DNA of 64,000 nt, taken from NCBI RefSeq assembly GCF_016185115.1, contig NZ_JACPOF010000004.1, positions 241,979-305,978 on the forward strand. The letters are read 5' to 3'. Within the stretch, counting starts at the first letter, position 1, and each line of letters opens with the position of its first letter. A program made the translations under genes and the position numbers. Positions 33,717-41,167 of the stretch are shown here, piece by piece. The DNA comes from Polaromonas sp. GTDB lineage: Bacteria > Pseudomonadota > Gammaproteobacteria > Burkholderiales > Burkholderiaceae_C. The notes under the pieces are model-generated. The model made no database searches. It was not told the DNA's origin and was given only the letters and a program-made list of their open reading frames with translations.

Positions 33717-34958
33717 TCAGGCCATCGCGCCGCTTGCGCGCAGTGAAGCAATCCGTTCATCACTGAAGCCGGCTTCTCTTAACACTTCATCGCTGTGCTC
33801 GCCAACGGTGGGCGCATGCCGCCTGATGCTTTGGGGTGTCTCGCTGAAGATGGCGGTGGGGCGCATGGAGGTGATTTCGCCCTCCGTCGGATGTTGCATG
33901 CGGCCGAACAGGCCGACCTGGGTGAGGTGGGGGTCCGTCAGCAGTCCCTCGACCGATTGCACCGGAACGTGGGGGATGTCCAGTTCTTCGAGCATCACCA
34001 CCCATTCGGCATTGGTGAACATTCGCGCGACCTCATCGACAAAGCCATAGACCACCGTGATGTTGTCCGAGCGGCTGCTCTGGGAACTGAAGCGCGGGTC
34101 GGCCAGCAGGTCGGTGCGCTTGAGTCTGGTCAACAGCTTTTGCCAATGCTGGTCGACATAGGGAATGATGCACATGTAGCCGTCTCTGGTGGCAAAGGGC
34201 CTGCGGAACTGAGTCATGATGCGCGCGTAACACATGTCTCCCTCATCGAAGTCGTAGGTGCGCCAGCCCAGGTGGTCGCCAAGCACAAAGGTGGCCATGG
34301 TTTCAAACATTGGTACTTCCACCGACTGGCCCTTGCCGGTGCGCACTTTTGCCACGACGGCGGCGAGGATCGAACTCAGCAGGTGCAGGCCCACTACGCG
34401 GTCGCACAGATTGATGGGTGCATAGCTCGGCTTGCCGTTGCCGTAGGCGCGTGATGCGAGGTCGGCCAGGCCGCTCGCTGCCTGGATCACGTCGTCAAAT
34501 GCAGGCCGCGCGGCATAGGGGCCGTCCTGCCCGAAGCCGAACGCGCCTACATAAATGATGGATGGGTTGACCGCCTTGAGATCTTCATAGGTCAGCCTGA
34601 GCCTCGCCATGGCCGCGGGGCGCACGTTGTAGACCAGGATATCGGCGGACTTTGCCAGTTCGAGCAGCGCTTCACGTCCGTCGGCTTTTTTCAGGTCCAG
34701 CACCAGGCTGCGCTTGTTGCGGTTGGTGTTCATGAACATCGGGCCCATGCCGTGATGACGTGCGGGGCCCGGGAAGCGGAAGGTGTCTCCGCCTGGCGCT
34801 TCGATCTTGATGATGTCCGCGCCATGGTCGCCCAGTATCTGCGTGGCGTAAGGCCCCATCAGCACGGTGGTGAGGTCGAGCACGCGCAGGCCTGCGAGGG
34901 CACCTGCGGCTTGTTGCACCGTGTCTTGCGGTGTTGCGGAATGGTGATGTTCAGGCAT
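33717..34958 (-). CDS. CoA-transferase family III (CaiB/BaiF)
   Basis: 413 residues, standard size. N-terminal Rossmann-like part LAGLRVLDLTTVLMGPYATQILGDHGADIIKIE and the catalytic Asp in RPAFDDVIQAASGL. These enzymes move CoA between carboxylic acids. It is divergent from a Bug-type binding protein gene, with a perfect palindrome between them, which suggests joint control of uptake and CoA activation of an organic acid. Substrate unknown. Confidence 0.92.
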   Translation of the reverse strand: MPEHHHSATPQDTVQQAAGALAGLRVLDLTTVLMGPYATQILGDHGADIIKIEAPGGDTFRFPGPARHHGMGPMFMNTNRNKRSLVLDLKKADGREALLELAKSADILVYNVRPAAMARLRLTYEDLKAVNPSIIYVGAFGFGQDGPYAARPAFDDVIQAASGLADLASRAYGNGKPSYAPINLCDRVVGLHLLSSILAAVVAKVRTGKGQSVEVPMFETMATFVLGDHLGWRTYDFDEGDMCYARIMTQFRRPFATRDGYMCIIPYVDQHWQKLLTRLKRTDLLADPRFSSQSSRSDNITVVYGFVDEVARMFTNAEWVVMLEELDIPHVPVQSVEGLLTDPHLTQVGLFGRMQHPTEGEITSMRPTAIFSETPQSIRRHAPTVGEHSDEVLREAGFSDERIASLRASGAMA

Positions 34959-35006
34959 GGCGAATTGAGGGTTTACGTTGAGTCACTATACCTTCATTGA
35001 CGATAA

Positions 35007-35022
35007 CATACCGCACGGTATG
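35007..35022. promoter_or_regulatory. Perfect palindromic operator candidate
   Basis: CATACCG-CA-CGGTATG is a perfect 7-2-7 inverted repeat located 49 bp before the CoA-transferase start and 93 bp before the binding-protein start, in the divergent promoter region. The upstream CTATACC and GATAACAT stretches could give -10 boxes. No regulator gene lies beside it, so the protein that binds here is encoded elsewhere. Confidence 0.65.
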
Positions 35023-35114
35023 GTGAAAACCCCGGGCAGATTATTCAGGCTGCACGGCATGCCAGTCTTTTGATATTTCGCCCTTGTTGATATCCACATG
35101 ACCCAGGAGACCCC

Positions 35115-36089
35115 ATGACCTTCCGCAGATCATTTCTTTCGATACTGGCGCTGAACGTGGTGGCGGCCGTGCCCGCCCTCGCGCAGGTCGAGGCGGGCTA
35201 TCCGTCACGCCCCATCAAAATCATCGTGCCCTACGCGCCGGGCGCCACCAACGACATCCTGCCGCGCATCATTGCGCCGCACATGGCCGAAATCCTCAAG
35301 CAGCCGGTGATTGTCAAAAACAAGCCCGGCGCCGGTGGCGATATCGGCGTGGCGTTTGTCGCCAAGGGCAAGCCCGACGGCTATACGCTATTGATGACTT
35401 CCAACGTTGCGGGTGTCAGCGCTGCCACCAAGCGCACGCCGCCTTACGACATTCCCACAGAGCTCATGCCTGTCGGCCTGATCGGCAACCAGCCCATGCT
35501 GCTGGTCAGCGCCAACCCTGCGCCTTTCACGTCGCTGCAGGATTTTGTGCGCCAGGCCAAACCGTCGCCCGAGAAATTCAGCTACGGCACGCCCGGCGTC
35601 GGCACGCTTCACCAGGTTGCTTTCGAACAGATGGGTGCTGCTTACGGCATCAGGATGATTCATGTGCCTTTCACGGGCATCACGCAGGCGCTGACTGAAA
35701 CCTCTACAGGCCGCGTCACGCTCACCTTCGGCACACCGGCATCAGCAGGCGCGCTGCTGCAGAAAGGCAGCATCAAGGTGCTGGCCGTGACCACGAAGAA
35801 CCGCTTGCCCGCCTATCCCGATGCACCCACCTTGACCGAGTCTGGTGTACCGGGCATGGAAGCCGGCTTCTGGTACGGCTTCACCATGGCGGCAGGAACG
35901 TCGGCCCCCATTGCGGCAAAACTGCAGGACGCGTTTGCAAAAGCCCTGGCCAACCCCGAGGTGGCTGCTGCCGTTCGCAAGCTGGATGTGGACGTCATGC
36001 ACATGACGCCTGCCCAGTTCGGTGACATGATGGTGGCCGATTACCGCAAGTGGAAAAAGATCGCCACTGATGCAAACCTGGTGAACTGA
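35115..36089 (+). CDS. Tripartite tricarboxylate transporter substrate-binding protein (Bug/TctC family)
   Basis: 324 residues. Signal peptide FRRSFLSILALNVVAAVPALAQ. Bug motifs YPSRPIKIIVPYAPGATND, IVKNKPGAGGDIGVAFVAKGKPDGYTLL, FSYGTPGVGTLHQVAFEQM and VPFTGITQALTE. AGGAGA precedes the ATG. Periplasmic. No membrane partner genes nearby. Divergent from the CoA-transferase gene, so it probably binds the acid that this enzyme activates. Confidence 0.93.
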   Translation: MTFRRSFLSILALNVVAAVPALAQVEAGYPSRPIKIIVPYAPGATNDILPRIIAPHMAEILKQPVIVKNKPGAGGDIGVAFVAKGKPDGYTLLMTSNVAGVSAATKRTPPYDIPTELMPVGLIGNQPMLLVSANPAPFTSLQDFVRQAKPSPEKFSYGTPGVGTLHQVAFEQMGAAYGIRMIHVPFTGITQALTETSTGRVTLTFGTPASAGALLQKGSIKVLAVTTKNRLPAYPDAPTLTESGVPGMEAGFWYGFTMAAGTSAPIAAKLQDAFAKALANPEVAAAVRKLDVDVMHMTPAQFGDMMVADYRKWKKIATDANLVN

Positions 36090-36265
36090 GGCCCTTGCGA
36101 CCGGGGGTGGCGACTGAAGGCCGGCCGTCAGCCGGGCTGCGGACAACAGGGCGGGTACGGGCGGTTCAGGGCAGTTCAGGTTCGGTAAGAGCTGCGAGCC
36201 GATAATGGCGTGTTAAGCGGTGCCGTCTTCGGCTTTCGACCGCATGTGCACATACCCAGGCTCCC

Positions 36266-36616
36266 ATGAAAAAAACCTACCAGCTCAACATCGAAGGCAA
36301 AAACCGCGACCGCCTTCTTGATGCCGCCAAACACGACATCCGCAAATACGCCAAGCGCGAGCGCGCCAAGGCCCTGCCCAAGGGCGTGGACTTCTGGGAC
36401 TTCGACTGCAAGGCCGGCGCCAGTGATGCGACCGCTGCGCCCGTGCACTTTGCCGAAATCATGGGTGCGGTCGATGCGCTGGTCAAGGACGGCGCCGATC
36501 GCTTTTACGTCGAGATCACCAGCAAGCCCGGCCATCGGGCAGCCCGTGCAGACAGCGCACCAGAAGCGCAAGCCCTGCGCGACGACGGTTTTGCGGATGA
36601 CGGCGAACAAGCCTGA
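36266..36616 (+). CDS. DUF6172 family protein
   Basis: 116 residues, small conserved protein (MKKTYQLNIEGKNRDRLLDA; KYAKRERAKALPKGVDFWDFDCKAG; FYVEITSKPG). Basic N-terminal half, acidic C-terminal tail. Function not known. It overlaps the GAF-domain gene by 20 bases. Cytosolic, no signal peptide. Confidence 0.8.
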   Translation: MKKTYQLNIEGKNRDRLLDAAKHDIRKYAKRERAKALPKGVDFWDFDCKAGASDATAAPVHFAEIMGAVDALVKDGADRFYVEITSKPGHRAARADSAPEAQALRDDGFADDGEQA

Positions 36617-37076
36617 ACGGACACACTTGACCAACGACCCCTACAGCGCACTCGAAGACACTCTCAAAAGGGAAGGCCTCAAGGCCGGCCTGGCGTGGCT
36701 CAACAGCCGCGTTCCGCATCGTTTCACTGCGGTGTACCTGCTCGACAAGCTGGTGCTCAAGAGCAGGGCAGTGGTCGACAAGGACGGCGAAGCCGCCACC
36801 CCGCCCGTGCTGGCGGAGGTGCCTCTGGAAACCAGTTTTTGCCAGTATGTGCTCAGGGATGGCCACTTCATCACGGGCGAATCAGGCCAGGACAAGCGGC
36901 TTGACGGCCACCCCTACCAGGGCGTGATGGGCAGTTATGTCGGCCTGCCGCTGCAGGGCGGCGGTGACAGCCTCATGGGCACCTTCTGCCATTTTGATTT
37001 TGAAAACCGCCAACTTCCTGAAGACGAGTTTGCGTTCCTGCAGCGCGTTGCGCGCTTGTTGCCGCGCTACGTGTAA
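36597..37076 (+). CDS. GAF-domain protein
   Basis: 159 residues from the ATG at 36597; a TTG at 36627 is an alternative. The product is one GAF domain (FTAVYLLDKLVLKSRAVVDK; LETSFCQYVLRDGHFITGES; GVMGSYVGLPLQGGGDSLMGTFCHFD). The cysteine in ETSFC is also present in the convergent GAF protein at 37102. GAF domains bind small ligands or cofactors; no output domain is attached. Confidence 0.8.
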   Translation: MTANKPERTHLTNDPYSALEDTLKREGLKAGLAWLNSRVPHRFTAVYLLDKLVLKSRAVVDKDGEAATPPVLAEVPLETSFCQYVLRDGHFITGESGQDKRLDGHPYQGVMGSYVGLPLQGGGDSLMGTFCHFDFENRQLPEDEFAFLQRVARLLPRYV

Positions 37077-37101
37077 GGCGACTTGCGCTGCGCGGACGGT
37101 T

Positions 37102-37581
37102 TTAGTAAAGCCCGGTACGCGCGGCCAGTGACTCGACTGCCGCACGGCTGAGCACTTCAAGCTGCTCGATCTGATCTTTTGACACCTGCCTGGGAACGGT
37201 ATCGTACACACACAGCGTTCCTACCGTGTCACCTTTCACCGCCAGGCGCGCAGCCGCGTAAAACCTGACCCGGGGCGGGCCAACAACCAGCGGGTGGCTG
37301 GCAAAGCGCGGGTCTTTGGTGGTGTCCTCAACAATCACGATGTCTTGCGGCGACGTTAAAAACACCTCGCAAAATGACGTTTCTGCAGGGGATTCACTGA
37401 ACGGCAGCCCCAGGCATGACTTGAACCAGTCGCGGTCTGCATCCAGCAGGTTGACCATGGCAATCGGCACCCCAAAGGCCCCGGCCACGGTTCTTGTCAG
37501 GTCATCAAACACAACCTCCGGCGCCGTGTCGAGAATGGTCAGTTGCTTGAGCGTGGCGAGGCGGGCAGTGTTGTGGCGCAT
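37102..37581 (-). CDS. GAF-domain protein
   Basis: 159 residues, a single GAF domain that begins RLATLKQLTILDTAPEVVFDD, a common start in free-standing and sensor-kinase GAF modules. It continues VPIAMVNLLDADRDWFKS and AETSFCEVFLTSPQDIVIVEDT, then TVGTLCVYD. It is convergent with the other GAF gene, with 25 bp between stops. Role unknown; a redox or light sensor is possible from the conserved Cys, but not shown. Confidence 0.82.
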   Translation of the reverse strand: MRHNTARLATLKQLTILDTAPEVVFDDLTRTVAGAFGVPIAMVNLLDADRDWFKSCLGLPFSESPAETSFCEVFLTSPQDIVIVEDTTKDPRFASHPLVVGPPRVRFYAAARLAVKGDTVGTLCVYDTVPRQVSKDQIEQLEVLSRAAVESLAARTGLY

Positions 37582-37610
37582 GGATGGCAGTTTAAGCGCC
37601 GCACCCCGCG

Positions 37611-37823
37611 TTACCAGAAACCTTCCTTGACCTGCAGCTTCGCATGTTCATAGGCATGGTCACGCGCCTCTTCCATCGTGCTGTAGATGCGGTCGTCAAT
37701 CGTGTGGGTCAGCTCCATCTGCTGGCCGTTTTCAATCCACTTGCGGGTCACGCCTGCCTTGAAACCGCCACCTTCATGGCTGCCCGTCACGTTGGCCACA
37801 ACGTCGTATTTTCCGATTTGCAT
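37611..37823 (-). CDS. Small conserved hypothetical protein
   Basis: 70 residues: MQIGKYDVVANVTGSHEGGG, then KWIENGQQMELTHTIDDR and EEARDHAYEHAKLQVKEGFW. Beta-rich first part and an amphipathic helix at the end. AGGATCAAGCC precedes the start. It lies 29 bp before the start of the GAF gene on the same strand, so they may share a transcript. No known function. Confidence 0.6.
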   Translation of the reverse strand: MQIGKYDVVANVTGSHEGGGFKAGVTRKWIENGQQMELTHTIDDRIYSTMEEARDHAYEHAKLQVKEGFW

Positions 37824-38144
37824 GGCTTGATCCTGTGCTGTTTGCGTTGATAAACCACTTTGTACATCGCGCCCCAGGCCATGAAAGCGGGCCGGCGGGC
37901 AGCATTCCTGTCAGTATTTGACGCCATCAGGCACTGAATTTCTGTATTTGGGCCATCAATTGCGGAGATACCTGTGTTTTTAGGCCCCCAGTACACATTT
38001 CAGGGCGCATAATCCGGAGGTGCGGTAATTTACCTGCACATGTTGGTGATCGGTCAGTTTCGCGCGCTACGGCGGTACTTTTGAGTTTGTTGTGCTTTCG
38101 GGACCCCATCGCTTTGTGTTTTATGTGTTTTTGAGGAGTCCTTA
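37824..38144 (+). promoter_or_regulatory. Long leader upstream of the RNA-binding protein gene
   Basis: The 321-bp stretch has no convincing gene. It holds an imperfect 20-bp palindrome (GTGCGGTAATTTACCTGCAC, 38020-38039) and then a T/G-rich run (GTTTGTTGTGCTTTCGGGAC, TTTGTGTTTTATGTGTTTTT) directly before GAGGAGTCCTTA and the ATG. A structured, cold- or self-regulated leader is common for such RNA-binding proteins, but I cannot prove a promoter position. Confidence 0.4.
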
Positions 38145-38558
38145 ATGGGCAACAAACTTTACGTCGGCAATCTGCCATACACCGTCCGTGACGAAGACCT
38201 GCAACAGTCCTTCGGCGAATACGGCTCTATCACCAGCGCCAAAGTCATGATGGAACGTGACACCGGCCGCTCCAAAGGCTTCGGCTTTGTGGAAATGGGC
38301 AGCGATGCTGAAGCGCAAGCTGCTATCGCTGGCATGAACGGCCAGTCCCTCGGCGGCCGCAGCATCACTGTGAACGAAGCCCGTCCGATGGAAGCTCGTC
38401 CTCCACGTACCGGCGGCTTCGGCGGCGGTGGTGGCGGTTACGGCGGTGGTGGCGGCGGCGGTGACCGCTCCGGTGGCGGCGGCTACGGCGGCGGCGGTGG
38501 CCGTTCCGGCGGTGGCGGCGGCTACGGTGGTGGCGGCGGCGGACGCGGCGGCTACTAA
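38145..38558 (+). CDS. Glycine-rich RRM-type RNA-binding protein
   Basis: 137 residues. One RNA recognition motif with RNP2 LYVGNL (residues 5-10) and RNP1 KGFGFVEM (44-51), followed from about residue 90 by a Gly-rich tail with RS/YGG blocks (GGYGGGGGGGDRSGGGGYGG). Bacterial members are often cold-induced and bind single-stranded RNA as chaperones. A strong ribosome site GAGGAG precedes the ATG, and a terminator follows, so it is monocistronic. Confidence 0.93.
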   Translation: MGNKLYVGNLPYTVRDEDLQQSFGEYGSITSAKVMMERDTGRSKGFGFVEMGSDAEAQAAIAGMNGQSLGGRSITVNEARPMEARPPRTGGFGGGGGGYGGGGGGGDRSGGGGYGGGGGRSGGGGGYGGGGGGRGGY

Positions 38559-38602
38559 GCCCTCGTAACCCCCAATCTTCAGCTTCGCGCTGAAGACGCT
38601 TT

Positions 38603-38645
38603 AAAAGGCTTCAGGACTTCGGTTTTGAAGCCTTTTTGCTTTTTT
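38603..38645 (+). terminator. Terminator of the RNA-binding protein gene
   Basis: AAAAGGCTTCA (38603-38613) pairs with TGAAGCCTTTT (38626-38636), followed by TTTGCTTTTTT. An earlier small hairpin CTTCAGC/GCTGAAG lies just before it. It also marks the left edge of the low-GC island. Confidence 0.85.
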
Positions 38646-38915
38646 GGGTAGATAACATGGAGTTTTAGTCAGAATCAAGTTGCTAATGCTGGACGCTTTT
38701 ATATCCATTTAATATCCACGGTGCCGTTCGCTTGGCCTTGTCACTACCGCTCCATATTGCATTTAGTAGTTCCTAAAAAGATGCTGCTATTACCTGCATA
38801 GCTCAAATGCCAATGGTCGCAGTAGAGTGCCCTTAGTTTGTTTGCTGCGACTTGGCCTTATACTTACCTCAATGATCGAAGTTTCATAATATGAGAAAAA
38901 TCTTCAAGGCAGCTC

Positions 38916-39656
38916 ATGAGTAAAGGCATGCTAAGTTTCTGGAGTGCTGATCACTTCCGGATTTCTTTGTTTAGCAATGAAAGTTGGAGCATAAACTCGG
39001 ATCGAATTTTTTTCGAGATTACTAGCAGTGAGCCCAATTCGATAAGCGAGAGGAAATCGGTTGGTGAATCGATTTCCACTGGGGCTTGGGATTCACTTAC
39101 GCTCGAAGTCAAAAGATCTCTAAACAGAGTCGACTTTTTAATCCGACCGGTGCCTGATCCACAACAGGATTCGCCTGTCGCAGTCATCCTGGATATTGAG
39201 GCTCGATTTAATAAATTCCTACCACTTGTAAAAAGGTGGATGCTCAACCAGTCGGTTGCAGTTAATCGAATAGCAATTGGATGCGGGGCATTGTTGCCCG
39301 CTACTGATGTGGAAGATAGCTATAAAAAGTTGAAGCAATTCATAAAAGTTATAGACATTGATGCATCGCGATTTCGTGAGATGCAATTCCAGGTCAACTT
39401 GCCTATTCCGTCGAAGTCTGAGTCGCCTATGGTGCTAAATCGAATTACCAGTTGGGCATCCATAGGATTCCAGTCTGGAACTATCGGAAATATAGTTGAC
39501 CAAGGACCTGCCATCGCCTCTCATTTCGCCGTATGTAATATTGATGTCAGCTCCGATGCGGCTCGCAAAATACCAATCTCAACTAGTGTCTTGGAAAGCT
39601 TGTTATCGGAGGTTTCCAGTGAAGTTCTAGGTATTCTCGATCAAGGTATTTCCTAA
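38916..39656 (+). CDS. Unrecognised protein A of the low-GC island
   Basis: 246 residues, soluble, no signal peptide. Polar and Ser-rich N-terminus (SFWSADHFRISLFSNESWSI), an alternating beta pattern in the middle (VAVILDIEARFNKFLPLVKR; VAVNRIAIGCGALLPA) and a helical end (VLESLLSEVSSEVLGILDQG). I see no known motif. The layout faintly recalls the TIGR04255 group (late NRxxxW and a D-x-D-V strand before the last helix), but this is weak. The ATG at 38916 is preceded by AAGGCAGCTC. The stop TAA is directly followed by the GTG of the next gene. Function unknown. Confidence 0.75.
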   Translation: MSKGMLSFWSADHFRISLFSNESWSINSDRIFFEITSSEPNSISERKSVGESISTGAWDSLTLEVKRSLNRVDFLIRPVPDPQQDSPVAVILDIEARFNKFLPLVKRWMLNQSVAVNRIAIGCGALLPATDVEDSYKKLKQFIKVIDIDASRFREMQFQVNLPIPSKSESPMVLNRITSWASIGFQSGTIGNIVDQGPAIASHFAVCNIDVSSDAARKIPISTSVLESLLSEVSSEVLGILDQGIS

Positions 39657-40274
39657 GTGAATTATTTAGATACTCTTTGGTCTCGAAATCGCTCTGTCAT
39701 TTCGGATGACGGCAATCCAAAACTGAGACCTCGATTGGACAATGTTGCTACGGGCGACTTGTGCAGAAACATGAATTGGACCGCAGCGTCCGATGCTGCC
39801 TTAGAGCCGCCTGCATTCATATGTGTGGTCGCCAATTCATCCTCCACCAGTATCCTATTTCAATCTGCACTGCAACGGCTACAGGCAACCCAAGATGCGG
39901 AGCTACACACTGCCGTTGAGAAAAAAGAAGCTGCCATTTTGGCTACGTTAACTGGCGTATATGAATTAGACGCATCTGGACAGAATCGATCCGCTGCGAG
40001 GGAAATGATGCTGTTCATCGAGACCAAACTTAGCAAAAATGCTTTTTCTGATGCTAATCAGTTATTGGCGGACGTTAAGGTTACGCATCTGAGTAGCAGA
40101 AGTATGATAGGAATGATTCGATCTACATACCGCGTAAAGAAAAGCCTACCTGCTTGGAAAAAGGCTTATCGTGACTCATGGGATCAGGTGTTAAAGCTAG
40201 GAAAAAATCCTAAAACTCTCTTTATTGGAATGCCGAGTGCTGTAGAAGATGACGCCGCTTCAGCTTCCAACTAG
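39657..40274 (+). CDS. Unrecognised protein B of the low-GC island
   Basis: 205 residues. The start is GTG at 39657, immediately after the TAA of the previous gene (GGTATTTCCTAAGTG), so translation must be coupled. N-terminal half polar, one moderately hydrophobic stretch (AFICVVANSSSTSILFQSAL), then mostly helical and basic (MIGMIRSTYRVKKSLPAWKK). No known domain. It overlaps gene C by 26 bases in another frame. Low GC like its neighbours. The function is unknown; its fixed place between A and C suggests that all three proteins work together. Confidence 0.75.
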   Translation: MNYLDTLWSRNRSVISDDGNPKLRPRLDNVATGDLCRNMNWTAASDAALEPPAFICVVANSSSTSILFQSALQRLQATQDAELHTAVEKKEAAILATLTGVYELDASGQNRSAAREMMLFIETKLSKNAFSDANQLLADVKVTHLSSRSMIGMIRSTYRVKKSLPAWKKAYRDSWDQVLKLGKNPKTLFIGMPSAVEDDAASASN

Positions 40275-40923
40275 TACTCCACTTGACACGCATTCATCAA
40301 TTGCAATCGGTATAGCCGGTTCCAATGTGACTGGCGACAAAAAGCAGAAACATGTCGCTTTTATTCATCAGAATCCCCTTCCCAATCCTTGGTTGCTACA
40401 TCTTGCTTGGCACCGTAGGTTGTTTCACCATCCTTGGGATGGGCAATACTATTGGATAGGGCTCTCCAGAATTGATTCCGAGGTTCAAGAGGAGTTCTCT
40501 GACTGGGCTCGAATTGTTGCAGGCCGCTCCAAAGACTTGGAAATACCCTACAGCGTATTTTTTGTTCCCGATGGTAACTTCGACGTTGACGGTCAATTCA
40601 TCGACAGAGGGGATGGCAGTGGACTGACCTGTGCAACATTTATTCTCGCTATGTTTGCTGACTACGGGTTACCTCTGCTACGGATAGATTCTTGGCCAAA
40701 ATCTCGACCTGGTGATTTCAGCTGGATGAGAAAGATACTAAAAGCTCTTCGTCCAGTGTTAACTCGCTCGGAGTTTTTGAGTCAAATAGCAAGGCGCCAT
40801 GAACTAAAGCGTTTTCGTCCAGAAGAAGTAGTTGCGGCGGCTTCAATTTTTGAAGGGGTGCCACTTGAGTTCGATGAAGTTGTGCCAGTGTCCAAAGTAG
40901 TCCTCACTCAAGTTCCACGTTAA
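40249..40923 (+). CDS. Unrecognised protein C of the low-GC island, possible permuted papain-fold peptidase
   Basis: 224 residues. Two His residues (H51, H55 in LLHLAWHRRL) come before a cysteine at the start of a hydrophobic helix (C128 in GSGLTCATFILAMFADYGLP). This His-then-Cys order and the Cys-helix pattern are those of circularly permuted NlpC/P60 or LRAT-like cysteine enzymes. That is a pattern call and not a confident family match. The ATG lies inside gene B with a 26-base overlap. The C-terminal part is helical (SEFLSQIARRHELKRFRPEEVVAAA). If it is an enzyme, A and B may be its regulators or targets. Confidence 0.72.
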   Translation: MTPLQLPTSTPLDTHSSIAIGIAGSNVTGDKKQKHVAFIHQNPLPNPWLLHLAWHRRLFHHPWDGQYYWIGLSRIDSEVQEEFSDWARIVAGRSKDLEIPYSVFFVPDGNFDVDGQFIDRGDGSGLTCATFILAMFADYGLPLLRIDSWPKSRPGDFSWMRKILKALRPVLTRSEFLSQIARRHELKRFRPEEVVAAASIFEGVPLEFDEVVPVSKVVLTQVPR

Positions 40924-41069
40924 CGGTGGTCGATCCCATGGGTATCGCACCTGTGTTGGGCGGAGATCTCCATATAAATGATGAGCCGTTAGTCGAAAAG
41001 CCATGCGAGTAGATGTTCATCCACAACTTGGATGCTTCTCGTTTTAATACATTCAAAATTACAAAACGA

Positions 41070-41167
41070 ATTGACGTCGCGGCTAGGTCTCAGTTGTATA
41101 TGGTGGCTCTTAACAGAGTTGGACTTTGAGCTACGGATTAACAGCCATCTACTCACATTGACGTCGC
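41070..41167. other. tRNA-Asn-like remnant between 11-bp direct repeats
   Basis: TGGTGGCTC (41101-41109) and CTACGGATTAACAG (41131-41144) are identical to segments of the tRNA-Asn gene (221-229 and 255-268), in the same order and nearly the same spacing (30 against 34 bases), with decayed sequence between. The 11-mer ATTGACGTCGC occurs at 41070-41080 and again at 41157-41167; the second copy is the last codons of the helicase gene. This looks like an old attachment-site scar. Confidence 0.55.

Larger units (their letters stand above)
38646..41152. other. Low-GC island with a three-gene operon
   Basis: Between the terminator of the RNA-binding protein gene and the 3' end of the helicase gene the base composition changes sharply: the 60 bases at 39001 have 25 G/C, those at 42001 have 39. 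Codon choice shifts to A/T-ending codons in all three genes. The first 270 bp (38646-38915) carry no gene, only AT-rich DNA with likely promoters. The right end has a tRNA-Asn-like remnant and an 11-bp direct repeat. No integrase or transposase is present. Confidence 0.75.

Noticed and set aside
38403-38556. CRISPR-like or tandem repeat array
   Set aside because: The repetition is the Gly-rich coding tail of the RNA-binding protein (GGC/GGT codons) and not an array. No CRISPR array is seen anywhere in the window.
38646-41152. Insertion sequence as the source of the island
   Set aside because: No transposase, no terminal inverted repeats and no integrase frame were found on either strand, so only an old scar is proposed.
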